Source: Prorocentrum cordatum (lineage: Eukaryota; Sar; Dinophyceae; Prorocentrales; Prorocentraceae). Taken from it: 37,500 bases of DNA. A program made the translations under genes and the position numbers. Shown here piece after piece: positions 28,080 to 37,404 of the stretch. The stretch covers positions 1 through 37,500 of the forward strand of contig CAUYUJ010004777.1 of NCBI GenBank assembly GCA_963575745.1, in the 5' to 3' direction. Position 1 is the stretch's first letter. The number at the start of each line of letters is the position of its first letter. The notes beneath the pieces were generated by a model. The model did not search any database. It saw only the letters and a list, made by a program, of their open reading frames with translations, and had not been told where the DNA came from.

Positions 28080-29330
28080 GACCACAAATGTGGGCTCCGG
28101 GGGGCCCGGAGGCTCGTCGGACCGCCGGACGCCGTCCAAGATCGTTCGCAGGCGGCTTCGAAACGCGCTCCGATGGCTCCAGATGCCTTCCAAGACGCCT
28201 GTCATGACACCAAGAAGGTCCCAGAAGCCTCCAAGACGCTCCGAGAGGCAGCCCAAGAGAGGCCCAAGAAGCAAAAATCGTGCCATTCCTATGGGAAAAC
28301 GTATATTTTTCGCATGTTCGCCTCTTGGGTTTTCACCGCGTCCAAGACGGCCCAAGAGGCGCCCAAGACGGTCTACGAGGCCTCCGGGAGCGCTCCAAGG
28401 CTGCGCACGAGTGTCCCAGGACGGCCCCAAGACGGCCGAAGAGAGCCCCAAGACGAGTTCGAGAGGGGTCCCAGACGGAGAAAGCCAACCTCGAATTCCG
28501 AGCTTCCGGCCCAAGAGGCTCCAGGAGGCGCCAAAATGCCGCCAAGAGGCGCCAAAAGGCTCCCAAAAGCACCCCAAGACGTTCCGAGAGGCACCCCAAG
28601 AGAGGTCCAAGAAACAAAAATCGTGCCATTCCTATGGGAAAACGTATATTTTTCGCATGTTCGCATCTTGGGCTTTCACCGCGTCCAAGACGGCCCAAGA
28701 GGCCTCCAAGACGGCCTAGGAGGCCTCCGGGAGCGCTCCAAGGCTGCGCACGAGTGGCTCAGGACGGCCCCAAGACGGCCCAAGAGAACCCCAAGACGAC
28801 TTCGAGAGGGGTCCCAGAAGGAGAAAGCCACTCTCGAATTCCGAGCTTCCGGCCCAACATATCCCAGGAGGCGCCAAAACGCCACCCAGAGGCGCCAAAA
28901 GGCTTCCAAAATCAGCCCAAGACGTTCCGAGAGGCACCCCAAGAGGTCCAAGAAACAAAAATCGTGCCATTCCTATGGGAAAACGTATATTTTTCGCATG
29001 TTCGCATCTTGGGCTTTCACCGCGTCCAAGACGGCCCAAGAGGCCTCCAAGACCGCCCCAAGACGGCCCAAGAAGCTTCCAAGAGGGCCCCAGGACAGCC
29101 CAAGAGGGCCCCAAGACGGCCCAAGAGGCGCCTAAGATGGCCCAAGAGGGCCCCAAGACGGGCCCAAGAGGGGGCCTAGAGGGGGACCACGAACCGCAAG
29201 CTCGAGCCTTCCGCCCCAAGAGGCCGCCAGGAGGCCCCAAGGAGGCCCCTCAAGAGGCCCCAGGAGACCCAGAAACCCCAAATCGGCCCCCCAAATGCTT
29301 CGAACCTGCTTCCAGGAGGCCCCCGACAGG
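28080..29330. repeat. 342-bp tandem repeat with CAAGACGGCC sub-units
   Basis: A conserved block, CAAAAATCGTGCCATTCCTA followed by TGGGAAAACGTATATTTTTCGCATGTTCGC, occurs at 28272, 28615 and 28956 (spacing 343 and 341). Between the blocks are shared stretches (GGAGCGCTCCAAGGCTGCGC; CGAATTCCGAGCTTCCGGCC) built on CCCAAGACGGCC/CCAAGAGGCC words. Frames on both strands stay open by composition only. Confidence 0.9.
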
Positions 29331-29495
29331 TTCAGAGGCTCCCGAGAAGCTACGTCAAACTCCCAGCGAGCGGCCGGACGAGGCCCCCCACAAAATCACA
29401 AGAGGGTTCCAGTATTTGTATCCTTCAACGCTCTCTGGCCTTCTTCCCCGTGCCCCCTTCCCTGCGACTTTCGTTGACTCAAGCTCGCCTCCTAG
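29331..29495. other. Unique spacer
   Basis: Nothing was recognised between the 342-bp repeats and the hairpin. Confidence 0.4.
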
Positions 29496-29535
29496 CTAGA
29501 ACCTAAGCGCGCGCGAAGCGCGCGCGTGGTTCTAG
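29496..29535. other. Strong GC hairpin CTAGAACC...GGTTCTAG
   Basis: The outer arms are CTAGAACC / GGTTCTAG (8 bp, perfect). The inner arms are GCGCGCGC / GCGCGCGC around a GAA loop. It sits at the edge of the following ATT tract. Confidence 0.8.
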
Positions 29536-29850
29536 TATTATTATTATTATCATTATTGTTATTATATTATTATTATTATTATTTCTATTATTATTATTAT
29601 AATTTATTATTATTATTATTATTATTAGTATCATTATTATTAGTATTATTGCTTTTATTAGTCTTCCTCTTCTTATGTGTTTTCTCTCTCTCTCTCTCTC
29701 CCCCTCTCTCTCTCTTTATCTCCTCATCCTCAATGTCTCTCTCTCTCTCTCTCTCATTCTCTCTCTCACTCTCTTTACCTCTCTCTCTCTCTCTTTCTCT
29801 CTTTCTCACTTTCTATCTGTCCCTCTCCCTGTCCCTCTCCCCGTCCCTCT
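29536..29850. repeat. ATT and TC microsatellites
   Basis: 29537-29670 is ATT/TTA repeats. 29683-29850 is mainly TC dinucleotide with CCCTCTCC variants. Confidence 0.9.
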
Positions 29851-29876
29851 CTGGAGGTCCCACTGCTGGTCCCAGG

Positions 29877-29938
29877 TGCAGGTATTGCAATGGCGCCGAC
29901 GAAACTCAAGCCCACGCGGTCCTCTTGCGCCGGTGTCA
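29877..29938 (+). pseudogene. LINE-type zinc knuckle remnant
   Basis: It reads CRYCNGADETQAHAVLLRRC. The Cys-Cys spacing and the eight residues between the second Cys and His are the same as in the LINE zinc knuckle at 4320 (CPHC...H). The flanks give no RT or RNase H sequence, so this would be a small fossil of a related element. Confidence 0.4.
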
Positions 29939-30244
29939 GGAAACGGAGCGGGCCCCTTGTGGGGAGAGATTTCGGTGGAGGAGCGTAATTCGAGCGCGCT
30001 GGAAGATGTGTGGGGTCGGCCAATCGACAGGGCCTAGAGGCTGGCGGCGCCGACCCTGTTCGCCAGCAGGAGAGGCAGATTAGCGACGCAAAACACGGAG
30101 TCGTGTGCTCCGACATAGCACATAAGCTGCCCGCGTGCGGTCGCGCATGAACGCCCTCGTTTCCAAGGTGGTGTGACGCGCTGGCGGCACGCGTAGCCGC
30201 CGCGTCAGGTCGCTACGCCATCTCGCGTAAGACCCAACTTTGAT
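29939..30244. other. Unique spacer
   Basis: This is possibly the downstream fossil of the same LINE; nothing definite is visible. Confidence 0.3.
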
Positions 30245-30680
30245 CGCCGGTCAGGTCCCAAGGTCTGGGCCTCAGGTCCGGACGTCAGGTCCGTCCAGGC
30301 CCCGGGTCCAGGCCCCAGGTCCAGACCTGAGATCCGGGCCCCAGCTCCAGACCTCCGGTCGGGACCTCAGGTCCGGACCGCAGGCCCGGACCTCAGGTCC
30401 CGACCCTAGATCCGGACACCATGTCCGGGCCCCAGGTCCAGATTCAGGTCCGGACCTAGGGTCCGGACTTCAGGTCCGGGCCCCAGGTCCGGACGTCAGG
30501 TCCGCCTTTCAGGTCCTGACCTCAGCAGGTCCGGACCTCAGGTCCGGACCCTAGGTCCGGGCCCCAGGTCCAAACCTCAGGTCCAGACCTCAGGTCCGGA
30601 CTTCAGGTCCTGACCTTAGCAGGTCCAGACCTCGGGTCCGGACCCACGGTCCGGGCCCCAGGTCCGAACCTCCCCTGGAA
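30245..30680. repeat. CAGGTCCGGACCT tandem array, left
   Basis: Units of 11-14 bases centre on the palindrome GGTCCGGACC, varied as AGGTCCGGGCCCC and AGGTCCAGACCT, repeated more than 25 times. Confidence 0.95.
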
Positions 30681-30685
30681 GACGG

Positions 30686-30985
30686 CGTCTAAATAATTTA
30701 GACGCGTTCCGTGTCTAACGCGCTGTCGCTGCAGCGGGGGCATAATTTCAGCGATTCGGGCAGGATTTAAACACCCGCGTGTATATCGCATTCTCGCGCA
30801 GGCCCCGTGCATGAGTGTCTAAATCGTGTCCAAGTCTAAATATCAGGCGTGTCCAAAAAGTCTATCCGTGTCTAACCGAAATTGTCACAATGGTGTCGAA
30901 ATCGTGTATAGAAGTGTTCAGAGAGCCGTGTCTAAATCATTGAAAGCGTGTTTCAATGTGGTAGCAATTCGTTTCTAAATCTTGA
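30686..30985 (+). repeat. GTGTCTAAAT cluster, left
   Basis: The cluster starts with the perfect palindrome GTCTAAATAATTTAGAC (30687-30703), then several GTGTCTAAAT/GTGTCTAAC/GTGTCCAA words spaced 20-60 bases apart in AT-richer sequence. Confidence 0.75.
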
Positions 30986-31039
30986 AAAAAGCGTTTGGGT
31001 CGCTCCGCGTTGATACGTTCATGTGCGGTGGTGTGGACG

Positions 31040-31082
31040 CGCGTGCGTGGGTGTGTGTGCTTGCGTGCTTGCGTGCGTGCGA

Positions 31083-31128
<46 letters not shown>

Positions 31129-31480
31129 TGTGTGTGTGTGCGTGTGTGTGTGTGTGTGTGTGCGCGCGTGCGTGCATGCGTGACTGCGTGCGTGCGTACG
31201 TGTGAGTGAGTGTTTGTGTGTTCGTTTGTGTGTGTGTGTGTGCGTATGTGTGTGTGTGTGCGTTTGTGCGTGTGCATGTGCATGTGCGTGTGTGTATGTG
31301 TGCTTGTGTGTTCGGGTATGGGTGTGTGTGTTTGTGTGTGTGCGTGTGCGTGTGTGTGCGTGCGCGTGTGTCTGTATGTGTGTGTGTGTGTGCGTGCGCG
31401 CGCGTGCGCGCGCGTGTTTTTTTTTTTGTTCTTGTTTGTGTGTGTGTATGTGTGTGTGTGGGGTTGTTCGGGCGGCGCGT
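31040..31480. repeat. TG/GTGC microsatellite
   Basis: About 440 bases of alternating TG and TGCG/CG. Much of it is purine-pyrimidine alternating and Z-DNA-prone. The Cys/Val frames and the Thr/His frames on the other strand are artefacts. Confidence 0.95.
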
Positions 31481-31639
31481 GTGCGCGCAAGCGGCAGTCT
31501 TAGTCTTGCTTCGCGACTGCTTTGGCACCTCGCCGTCCAACGGAAAGGAGTGAGGAGGTGGAGGGAGGAGCAGGGATGAGGAGGATGAGGAGGCCGTGCA
31601 ACGACGGCGCAGCCGAGAAAATCCATGGGTCTCCCATCC

Positions 31640-32100
31640 TCCTCAACCCTCGATCGTCCTCCTCGATTATGGATCGTCGGCCCTCCTCCTCCTCCTCCTT
31701 CTCGTCCTTGGTTTTGCTTCGCATCGATTGTCGATCCTCGATCTTCCGCCTCGTCTTCGAACCTCGTTCTCATCGATCATCATCCTCATGGTCGACCGCC
31801 CTCGATCCTCGACGCTCGATCCTCGACCCTCCACCTCGATCCTCATCCTCCCAGTCCTCCCACTCCTCCCACTCCTCCCACTCCTCCCACTCCTCCACTT
31901 CGATCCTCCAGCTCGACCCTCCCACTCCTCCTCCCACTCCTCCTCCTCCCACTCCTCCTCCTCCCACTCCTCCTCCTCCCACTCCTCCTCCTCCCACTCC
32001 TCCTCCTCCTCCCACTCCTCCTCCCACTCCTCCCACTCCACCTCGATCGATCCTCCTCCTCCCACTCCTCCCCCTCCTTCTCCTCCTTCCCCCCTCATCG
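31640..32100. repeat. TCC/CTC and TCGATCC tract
   Basis: 31655-31850 holds irregular CTCGATCCTC words. 31850-32085 is CCCACTCCTCCT repeats. Confidence 0.9.
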
Positions 32101-32264
32101 CCACCGTCTTCAATGTGATTCCGTTCGCTTCGCTCGGGCTCGTCATCAGCACGCGCATCGACGCCACAATTTTCAGCGCGCGCGGCCGACAACGTGAAAC
32201 AAAACATCCCGCTGCAATGGGAGCGTATCATCATCGCAATCGCCATCATCGCAATCGCCGTGTT

Positions 32265-32640
32265 GCGCCGTGTCTAACGTTATGTTGCGCCGTGTCTAAA
32301 GAGGTGTCTAAATCTAGCGGGCCGATCATTTTCAGACGCGTGGCATGTCTAAATAGTGTCTGAATGGTGTGCCAATCAGAACCGTGTCTAAATTCGTGTA
32401 TCAATCTACTAGAACGTGTCTAAATACATCGTGTATATTCGTGTCTAAATTTACGGAAAATGTCTAAATTCCCTTTCGTGTCTAAATTTGCTACGAACGA
32501 CGTTCAGAAAACATTTTAATGTACTACACTTCGTGGTTTAGGTTTAGACGCGGAGTTGAAGAATTTAGACGTGCAGAGCATGCAGGACGTCCCGCACGGG
32601 AGCGCCGACAATTTAGACACTCTCTTGTCTTCCAGGGATC
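32265..32640 (+). repeat. GTGTCTAAAT cluster, right
   Basis: At least seven (G/A)TGTCTAAAT words plus CGTGTCTAAC and CGTGTCTAAAG lie between 32268 and 32490. They are followed near the right array by the reverse-complement form (AATTTAGAC at about 32559 and 32609). Confidence 0.8.
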
Positions 32641-32845
32641 AGGTCCGAACCTCAAATCCGGACCTCAGGTCTGGACCTCAGGTCCGGAGCTCAGGTCCGG
32701 ACCTCAGCAGTCCGGACTTCAGGTCGGGACCTCCACTCCGGGGCCCAGGCCCGGACCTCAGGTCCGGACCTAAGGTCCGGAACTCAAACCCCGACTTCAG
32801 GTCCGGGCCCCAGGTCCGGATTCAGGTCTGGACCCCAGAGCTCCT
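32641..32845. repeat. CAGGTCCGGACCT tandem array, right
   Basis: The same GGTCCGGACC-centred units as at 30.2-30.7 kb, about 12-14 copies. Confidence 0.9.
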
Positions 32846-33023
32846 CATGATCTTAATTTAAGATCGGGTATGTAGGGTTTATTGTATAAGCATGATGATT
32901 TTTATGAATAAGAAACTTACACAACATAGCTGAATTAATATAGTTTATGGTTCCAGGATCTCCGAAAGCACATCGACACCCCATAGAAACTATACGCAAT
33001 TGTCATAGGTTGGCTTCCCCTGT

Positions 33024-33093
33024 CGGATTCGATGAGTTCAGGACCAACGGGGCAACGGGATTCATGTCGTTGCTTCTGAACTCATCGAATCCG
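33024..33093. ncRNA. Perfect 18-bp inverted repeat (hairpin; RNA status unknown)
   Basis: CGGATTCGATGAGTTCAG at 33024-33041 faces CTGAACTCATCGAATCCG at 33076-33093 with a 34-base loop. It lies in otherwise unique sequence (32860-33330) with no protein-coding sign. It may be a structured RNA, a small mobile-element core, or simply a palindrome; transcription is not shown. Confidence 0.4.
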
Positions 33094-33334
33094 TTGCCTC
33101 TCATCCTCGTCATCGCGCAAGCTCCCTCTGGTTCGAAGCGGACCTTATGGGCAAAGCGCCCGCGCCGGCCCCGCGTTTTACGGACATCCGTGAGTTCATG
33201 GTGCGGGTGCCGATGGTGCGCGGGGCCCTCTTAAGAAATAACTTAGAATGAGGGGGCCGAACGATCATTCATTGTCGCTGGGCGTGACTGATGCGGGCTT
33301 CCGCGGCGCGGATTGTGTTTCCGTTGTTGCGGTG

Positions 33335-33435
33335 CGTTGGTGTTGCTGTTGTTGCTATTTATGTTGTTGTTGCTGTTGTTGCTGTTGTTGGTGTCGTTGT
33401 CGTTGCTGCTGCTGCTGTTGTTGTTGTTGTGGTGC
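33335..33435. repeat. GTT/GCT trinucleotide microsatellite
   Basis: TGTTGTTGCTG repeats over about 100 bases. Confidence 0.9.
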
Positions 33436-33905
33436 TAGTCGCCTTCGCCCGCGACCCACCCTGCGACCAACCGCGTGACCCACTCAGCGACCCACCCGCA
33501 TTGCTTTGACGAGAATTAAACTGCGGCGCCTGCGGCGGGCTTGTTGCGCAGTTGGCAAAACTCGGCGCCTGCGGCTGGCTTCGTCTGAGCATCGCGGACT
33601 CCCGACGACCCCTGCCCCCCCTCGCTCGTACCTGCAGCTGCGGGGTGCCGCGTAACCTTTCAGTATCATCCATGCCCTCAAGGCGCGGGCGTTGCAGGGC
33701 GCCCCCGAGACGCTCCACGCGTCCGGCGAGGAGGCGACGCAGGTCGACGGCGAACGAAAGAGGAGGGAGGCGACAATGAGGATCAGGAGGGAGACGATGA
33801 TGAGGAGGGAGACGATGATGGAAAGGAATAGCAGGAGGACGAGGATGAGGAGGAGGAGGAGGAGAAGGTGGAAGGAAGCGCAGGAGGATAACACGTCGAA
33901 GGGGC
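33436..33905. other. Gene-poor stretch
   Basis: A GGCGCCTGCGGC(G/T)GGCTT word is repeated at 33524 and 33567. GAGGAGGAT repeats lie at 33770-33870. A possible minus-strand exon (33760 to 33632, ending CAG then GTACGA) was considered but lacks an acceptor. Confidence 0.4.
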
Positions 33906-34253
33906 GACTGCGGAAGCACCGTTAGGAAGTTGGATGCGCTTTGGACGCGGGCTGGGCGCGTCCAATTTGCGCCCAAGCCGCGCCCACTTTGCGAGTGGAA
34001 GCAATTGCGAGAGCAAGGGGGGGCGCCGGCTCACGGCAAGGGTGAGAAGGTGGCACGATACCACGCTGAAGGATGTGGAGGAGGTTAACACCATCAGTCG
34101 TTGCAACATGCTGTCTCATCCTCGCTGTGAGCTAGCGCTCCCCCACACCCAACACATCGCCCACTCGCAAAGTAGATGCGGGTTGGACGCAAATTGGACG
34201 CGCCCAACCCGCGTCCAAATCGCATCCAACTTCCTAACGGTGCTTCCGCAGTC
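33906..34253. mobile_element. MITE-like element with 93-bp terminal inverted repeats
   Basis: The left arm 33906-33998 begins GACTGCGGAAGCACCGTTAG. The right arm 34161-34253 is its reverse complement with 7 mismatches in 93 (about 92% identity). The interior is about 160 bases and non-coding. It is a short non-autonomous element by structure. No clear target-site duplication was found beside the arms, so the superfamily is unknown. The arms contain TTGGACGCG/GGTTGGGCGCGTCC sub-repeats. Confidence 0.75.
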
Positions 34254-34376
34254 TCGGTGATGGTGGTGATGGTGATGGCGATGGATATGCAATGGTGGTG
34301 GTGACGGTGGCGATGATGATGTCGGCTTCGCTGTTGTAGCAGCTAGGTTCGCCTCAGAGCGCCCCCCTCCGCCCAG

Positions 34377-34658
34377 GTGGAGATGGGCGCGGACGCCGCC
34401 GACGCCGCGTCGGAGACGGCGAGCACGATCGCCGCGGAGAAGACCGAGCTGCAGGCGCACGCCGAGGCGCAGCAGCAGCAGCAGCAGCAGGCCCAGACGC
34501 AGGCCCAGACGCAGGCGGAGGCGGAGATGCAGGCGGCCTCTGACGCACAGGAGTGGGCGGGGACGGCGAGCGCGCCCTCCGGCTACGTTGTCGAGGGCTC
34601 GGCGGGCGCCGCGGTCGCCGACGAGGCAGCCGAGATCATCGGTTCGGACGAGGAGTGA
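34377..34658 (+). CDS. Terminal exon of an Ala/Gln/Glu-rich protein
   Basis: After a pyrimidine-rich acceptor CCCCCCTCCGCCCAG, the frame reads VEMGADAADAASETASTIAA, a Gln run (Q7), QAQTQAQTQAEAEMQAASDA, and ends with the acidic AADEAAEIIGSDEE-like tail at TGA 34656-34658. Base-level GCAGGCCCAGAC repeats make the QA/QT stretch. The codon pattern and the abrupt acceptor fit a last exon of a plus-strand gene whose earlier exons were not found. An ATG at 34383 could make it a short gene of its own. No known domain. Confidence 0.5.
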   Translation: MEMGADAADAASETASTIAAEKTELQAHAEAQQQQQQQAQTQAQTQAEAEMQAASDAQEWAGTASAPSGYVVEGSAGAAVADEAAEIIGSDEE

Positions 34659-35129
34659 GGGAACCAAACGAGACGCATTAGTCATGTGTCGAGTGGGCGG
34701 CAGCCACTCGACGCAGCCCATGACTGCTGCACTCGATTGGTCCTCCGAGGAGCCGCTGGTGGCGCCGATGCCGCCCAGCCAGGCGCCCGCGTCGCCGACG
34801 TCGCAGCCTCGTTCGGCCACCTGGTGCCCGCCGCAGCAACAGCTGATGGCGACGCCAGCCATCCACTCGCCACCGTCTGATTCGCCACCGCCCGGCAGGC
34901 ATGACACGCTGGGATCCATCATCGCCAAGATTCTAGAGGCTCACGCCACACCCGCCGACCCCTACATAAATTACTGCGTCTCCAGGACTGCATGTCACGA
35001 GGCATGTCCGAATCGTGACACGGCGCCCGACATCGTACCTGTTGCTTCGTTGTTTTTCCCGTATTTCTTGGTGGGCCTTTTGGTGGCATCGTGCCCTGTC
35101 TGCAGGCCACACTCGGCCGCCTCCGGGCA
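34659..35129. other. Post-gene spacer
   Basis: Possibly 3' untranslated sequence of the preceding exon. Nothing else was recognised. Confidence 0.4.
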
Positions 35130-35640
35130 TCTTGGGCCAAGGTTTGGGGCCTCTTGGAGGCTTCCCGGGGGCTTCCTGGAGGCCCTTGAGATCCTCGTGG
35201 GGCCCCCCCAGTGCCTTTTGGGTTGTTGTTGTTGTTGGAGCTCCGGGGGCGTCTTCGGACCGAAGGCTCGAAAAGGTGCCCTGTGGGCTCCATTATGGAG
35301 CCGTCTGGGGGCCTTCCTCGGTTGTCTTGGTGGCTACGGAGGCTGCTGTTGCACTTTGTGCGACCCTTCCTGGGGGGCCGTCTGGGACGTTGGAAAAACG
35401 GAATAGGCGAGCATGCGAAAAATGATTGTTTGTCTAAGGGAACGGGGCGATGTTTGGTTTCCTGGGACTCTTGGGACGCATCTTGGAGCCTTTTGGGGCC
35501 TTAGGCAGCTTCGGAGGCAGCGTGGAGGCCATCGTGGGCGTTCAGGGCGATACTTCGGCGAATCGTTACCGTCTGGGAGTGTCAGGGGGGCGTTGTGATG
35601 TCTTCTTGGCAAGTGTTGGAGCCGTTCGCCCCCCCGTGAC
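35130..35640. repeat. CTTGGGGCC repeat family, block 3
   Basis: CTTGGAGGC/GGGGCCTCTTGG words occur around an inner block at 35402-35465 (GGCGAGCATGCGAAAAATGA then TTGTTTGTCTAAGGGAACGG). That block is the diverged reverse complement of the conserved block of the 342-bp repeats at 28.3-29.0 kb. Confidence 0.75.
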
Positions 35641-35759
35641 GCGTTCGGTCCGGGGTCGGGCTGGGCGAGGGCGGTGGCGCCTCGCTGGTTAGGGGCCCCT
35701 GGGGGGATTATGAGGGAGGAAATCTCACGCGCCTAGGGGTCCACAAAGGGTCGACAAAT

Positions 35760-36180
35760 TATGAGGATGATGCTGCTGACGATGACCTGTAATGGTGATG
35801 GCGATGCTGATGCTGATTCTGCTGCTGCGGAGTACGATGATTGTCATGCTGATGATAATGCTGCTGATACAGCTGATGATGATGCTCATGCTAATGCTCA
35901 TGCTGATGATGATGATGTTGCTGCTGCTTTTGCCGGTATTTGTGCTGATGGCGACTGTGCTGTTGCTTATGACAAGGGCGCTGGTGCTGTTGTGAGTGAG
36001 TATGAGCATCCCGCTGACCATGAGGATGCTCATGATACTGATGACGATGGTGGTGATAATGCTGATGGTAATGGCGGTGACGATGATAATGGTCATGATG
36101 ATATTGATGTTGATGCTGATGATGACTCCGTTGATGCTGATGATGCTGATGATGATGAATACGAAGACGAAAATGTATAG
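35760..36180. repeat. GAT/GCTGAT microsatellite
   Basis: Irregular GATGATGCTGAT repeats over about 420 bases. The Asp/Ala frame (139 codons) has only repeat content. Confidence 0.9.
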
Positions 36181-36340
36181 TACGTGAGATAAGAGTACGA
36201 TAGTACTACTAATGCTTACAACAATATCAGACAGCAATATTACCAATGCTGGGGAGAACAATCATCCGAACAGTACTTATACTAGTAATCATCGAGCGAA
36301 TACTATATATATGAATCGCAACACATTCTGACCAATAGTG
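36181..36340. other. Short AT-rich spacer
   Basis: AT-rich unique DNA; nothing recognised. Confidence 0.4.
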
Positions 36341-36960
36341 AGAGAAGAGGAGGAAGAGGAGGGCGAGGAGGAGGATGAGGAGGATTGAGCAGGAGCAGGG
36401 AACGAGGAGGAGGAGGAGAGGGAAGAAACAGACAACGAATCAGAAACTGGGAACGCAGAAGAAGAAGGGAATGAACACGAGGAGTTGTGACGATGAGAAG
36501 GACCAGGGGTGCCTTGCTGCGAGGGCCCCCGTATTCGTCCACCTGCGGGAGTATGAGACGGGAGAGGAGTGCGCGGAGGAGTGGGATGAGGAGAGGCAGT
36601 GCGAGGCGAGTTTGCCGACATGTTGAAGGGGGGTGAGGAGCACGGGGGTCGCAGTGAGAAAGGGCGAGGGGGATGCGCACTGGGTGTCATGAGAGCAGGG
36701 GGGGGGATGAGCGAAATCGGGCGGAGGAGGGGCACGGGCAGGTGAAAGGAGAGGCGCCGGGATGGCAAGCGTCGCTCCTGCTCTTTTCTCTCCCGCTCCC
36801 CTGCAGGCCAGCTGCGCGCGCGCGCTCGCCGCCTCCCCAGGCTCCACGGCTCGAGGTTCTCGCGTGCATGTGCCCGGGCGCAGGGGGCCGCGGCTGTAGG
36901 ATGCACTGCGACGCTCCGCCGCAGCAGGCCGGACTCCCTGCCCGCAGTGATTCCGCTGGA
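36340..36960. other. GGA tracts and GC-rich spacer
   Basis: 36340-36420 is GGA/GAG repeats. The rest is non-repetitive. At about 36785-36806 a C/T tract ends CTGCAG on the plus strand, a possible acceptor, but no convincing exon follows. Confidence 0.4.
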
Positions 36961-36964
36961 TGGT

Positions 36965-37385
36965 GTTTCTCATGATGATGGTCCTGGTGGTGATCATGAT
37001 GTTGATGATGATGTTGATGCTGCTGCTGATGATTATGATGCAGATGATTATGCGGATGATGACGATCAGCATTAAGATGCGGATGCTGTTGCTGCTGCTG
37101 GTGCTGTTGCAGCTGGTGATGATGATGACCATGGTAATGATGATGATGATGATGATGATGATGTTGGTATCGATGATGGTGATGTTGATGGCGGTGATCA
37201 TGATGCTGATGGCGATGATGACTGTGATGATGATGATGATGATGAGGGTTGGCATGATGACGGTGTTGATGATGCTAATCATGATGCGAATGATGATGCT
37301 GGTGATGATAATGATGATGACGATGATGAAAAGGACGATGACGATGATAATCATGACGATGATGATGATGATGATGATGATGCTG
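36965..37385. repeat. GAT/ATGATG microsatellite
   Basis: A second GATGATGATG block like that at 35.8-36.2 kb. Confidence 0.9.
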
Positions 37386-37404
37386 ATGGTGGCGCGCGCA
37401 AAGC

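Noticed and set aside
28173-29240. Long frames on both strands over the 342-bp repeats, including a recurring YGKTYIF block
   Set aside because: The repeat unit is 341-343 bases, so no frame is kept from copy to copy, and openness results from low stop content.
30937-31773. Thr/His-rich or Cys/Val-rich frames over the TG tract
   Set aside because: Microsatellite artefact.
33125-33160. tRNA-like TGGTTCGAAGC box
   Set aside because: Only a partial B-box; no A-box or cloverleaf stems around it.
33632-33764. Minus-strand exon ending GTPQLQ before a GTACGA donor
   Set aside because: The donor is good, but no AG acceptor occurs in the long pyrimidine tract upstream and no partner exon was found.
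35761-36180. 139-codon Asp/Ala-rich frame
   Set aside because: GAT microsatellite only; no non-repeat coding sequence attached.
36785-36960. Plus-strand exon after a C/T tract and CTGCAG
   Set aside because: All three frames are short or of poor composition, and the sequence runs into the GAT repeat.
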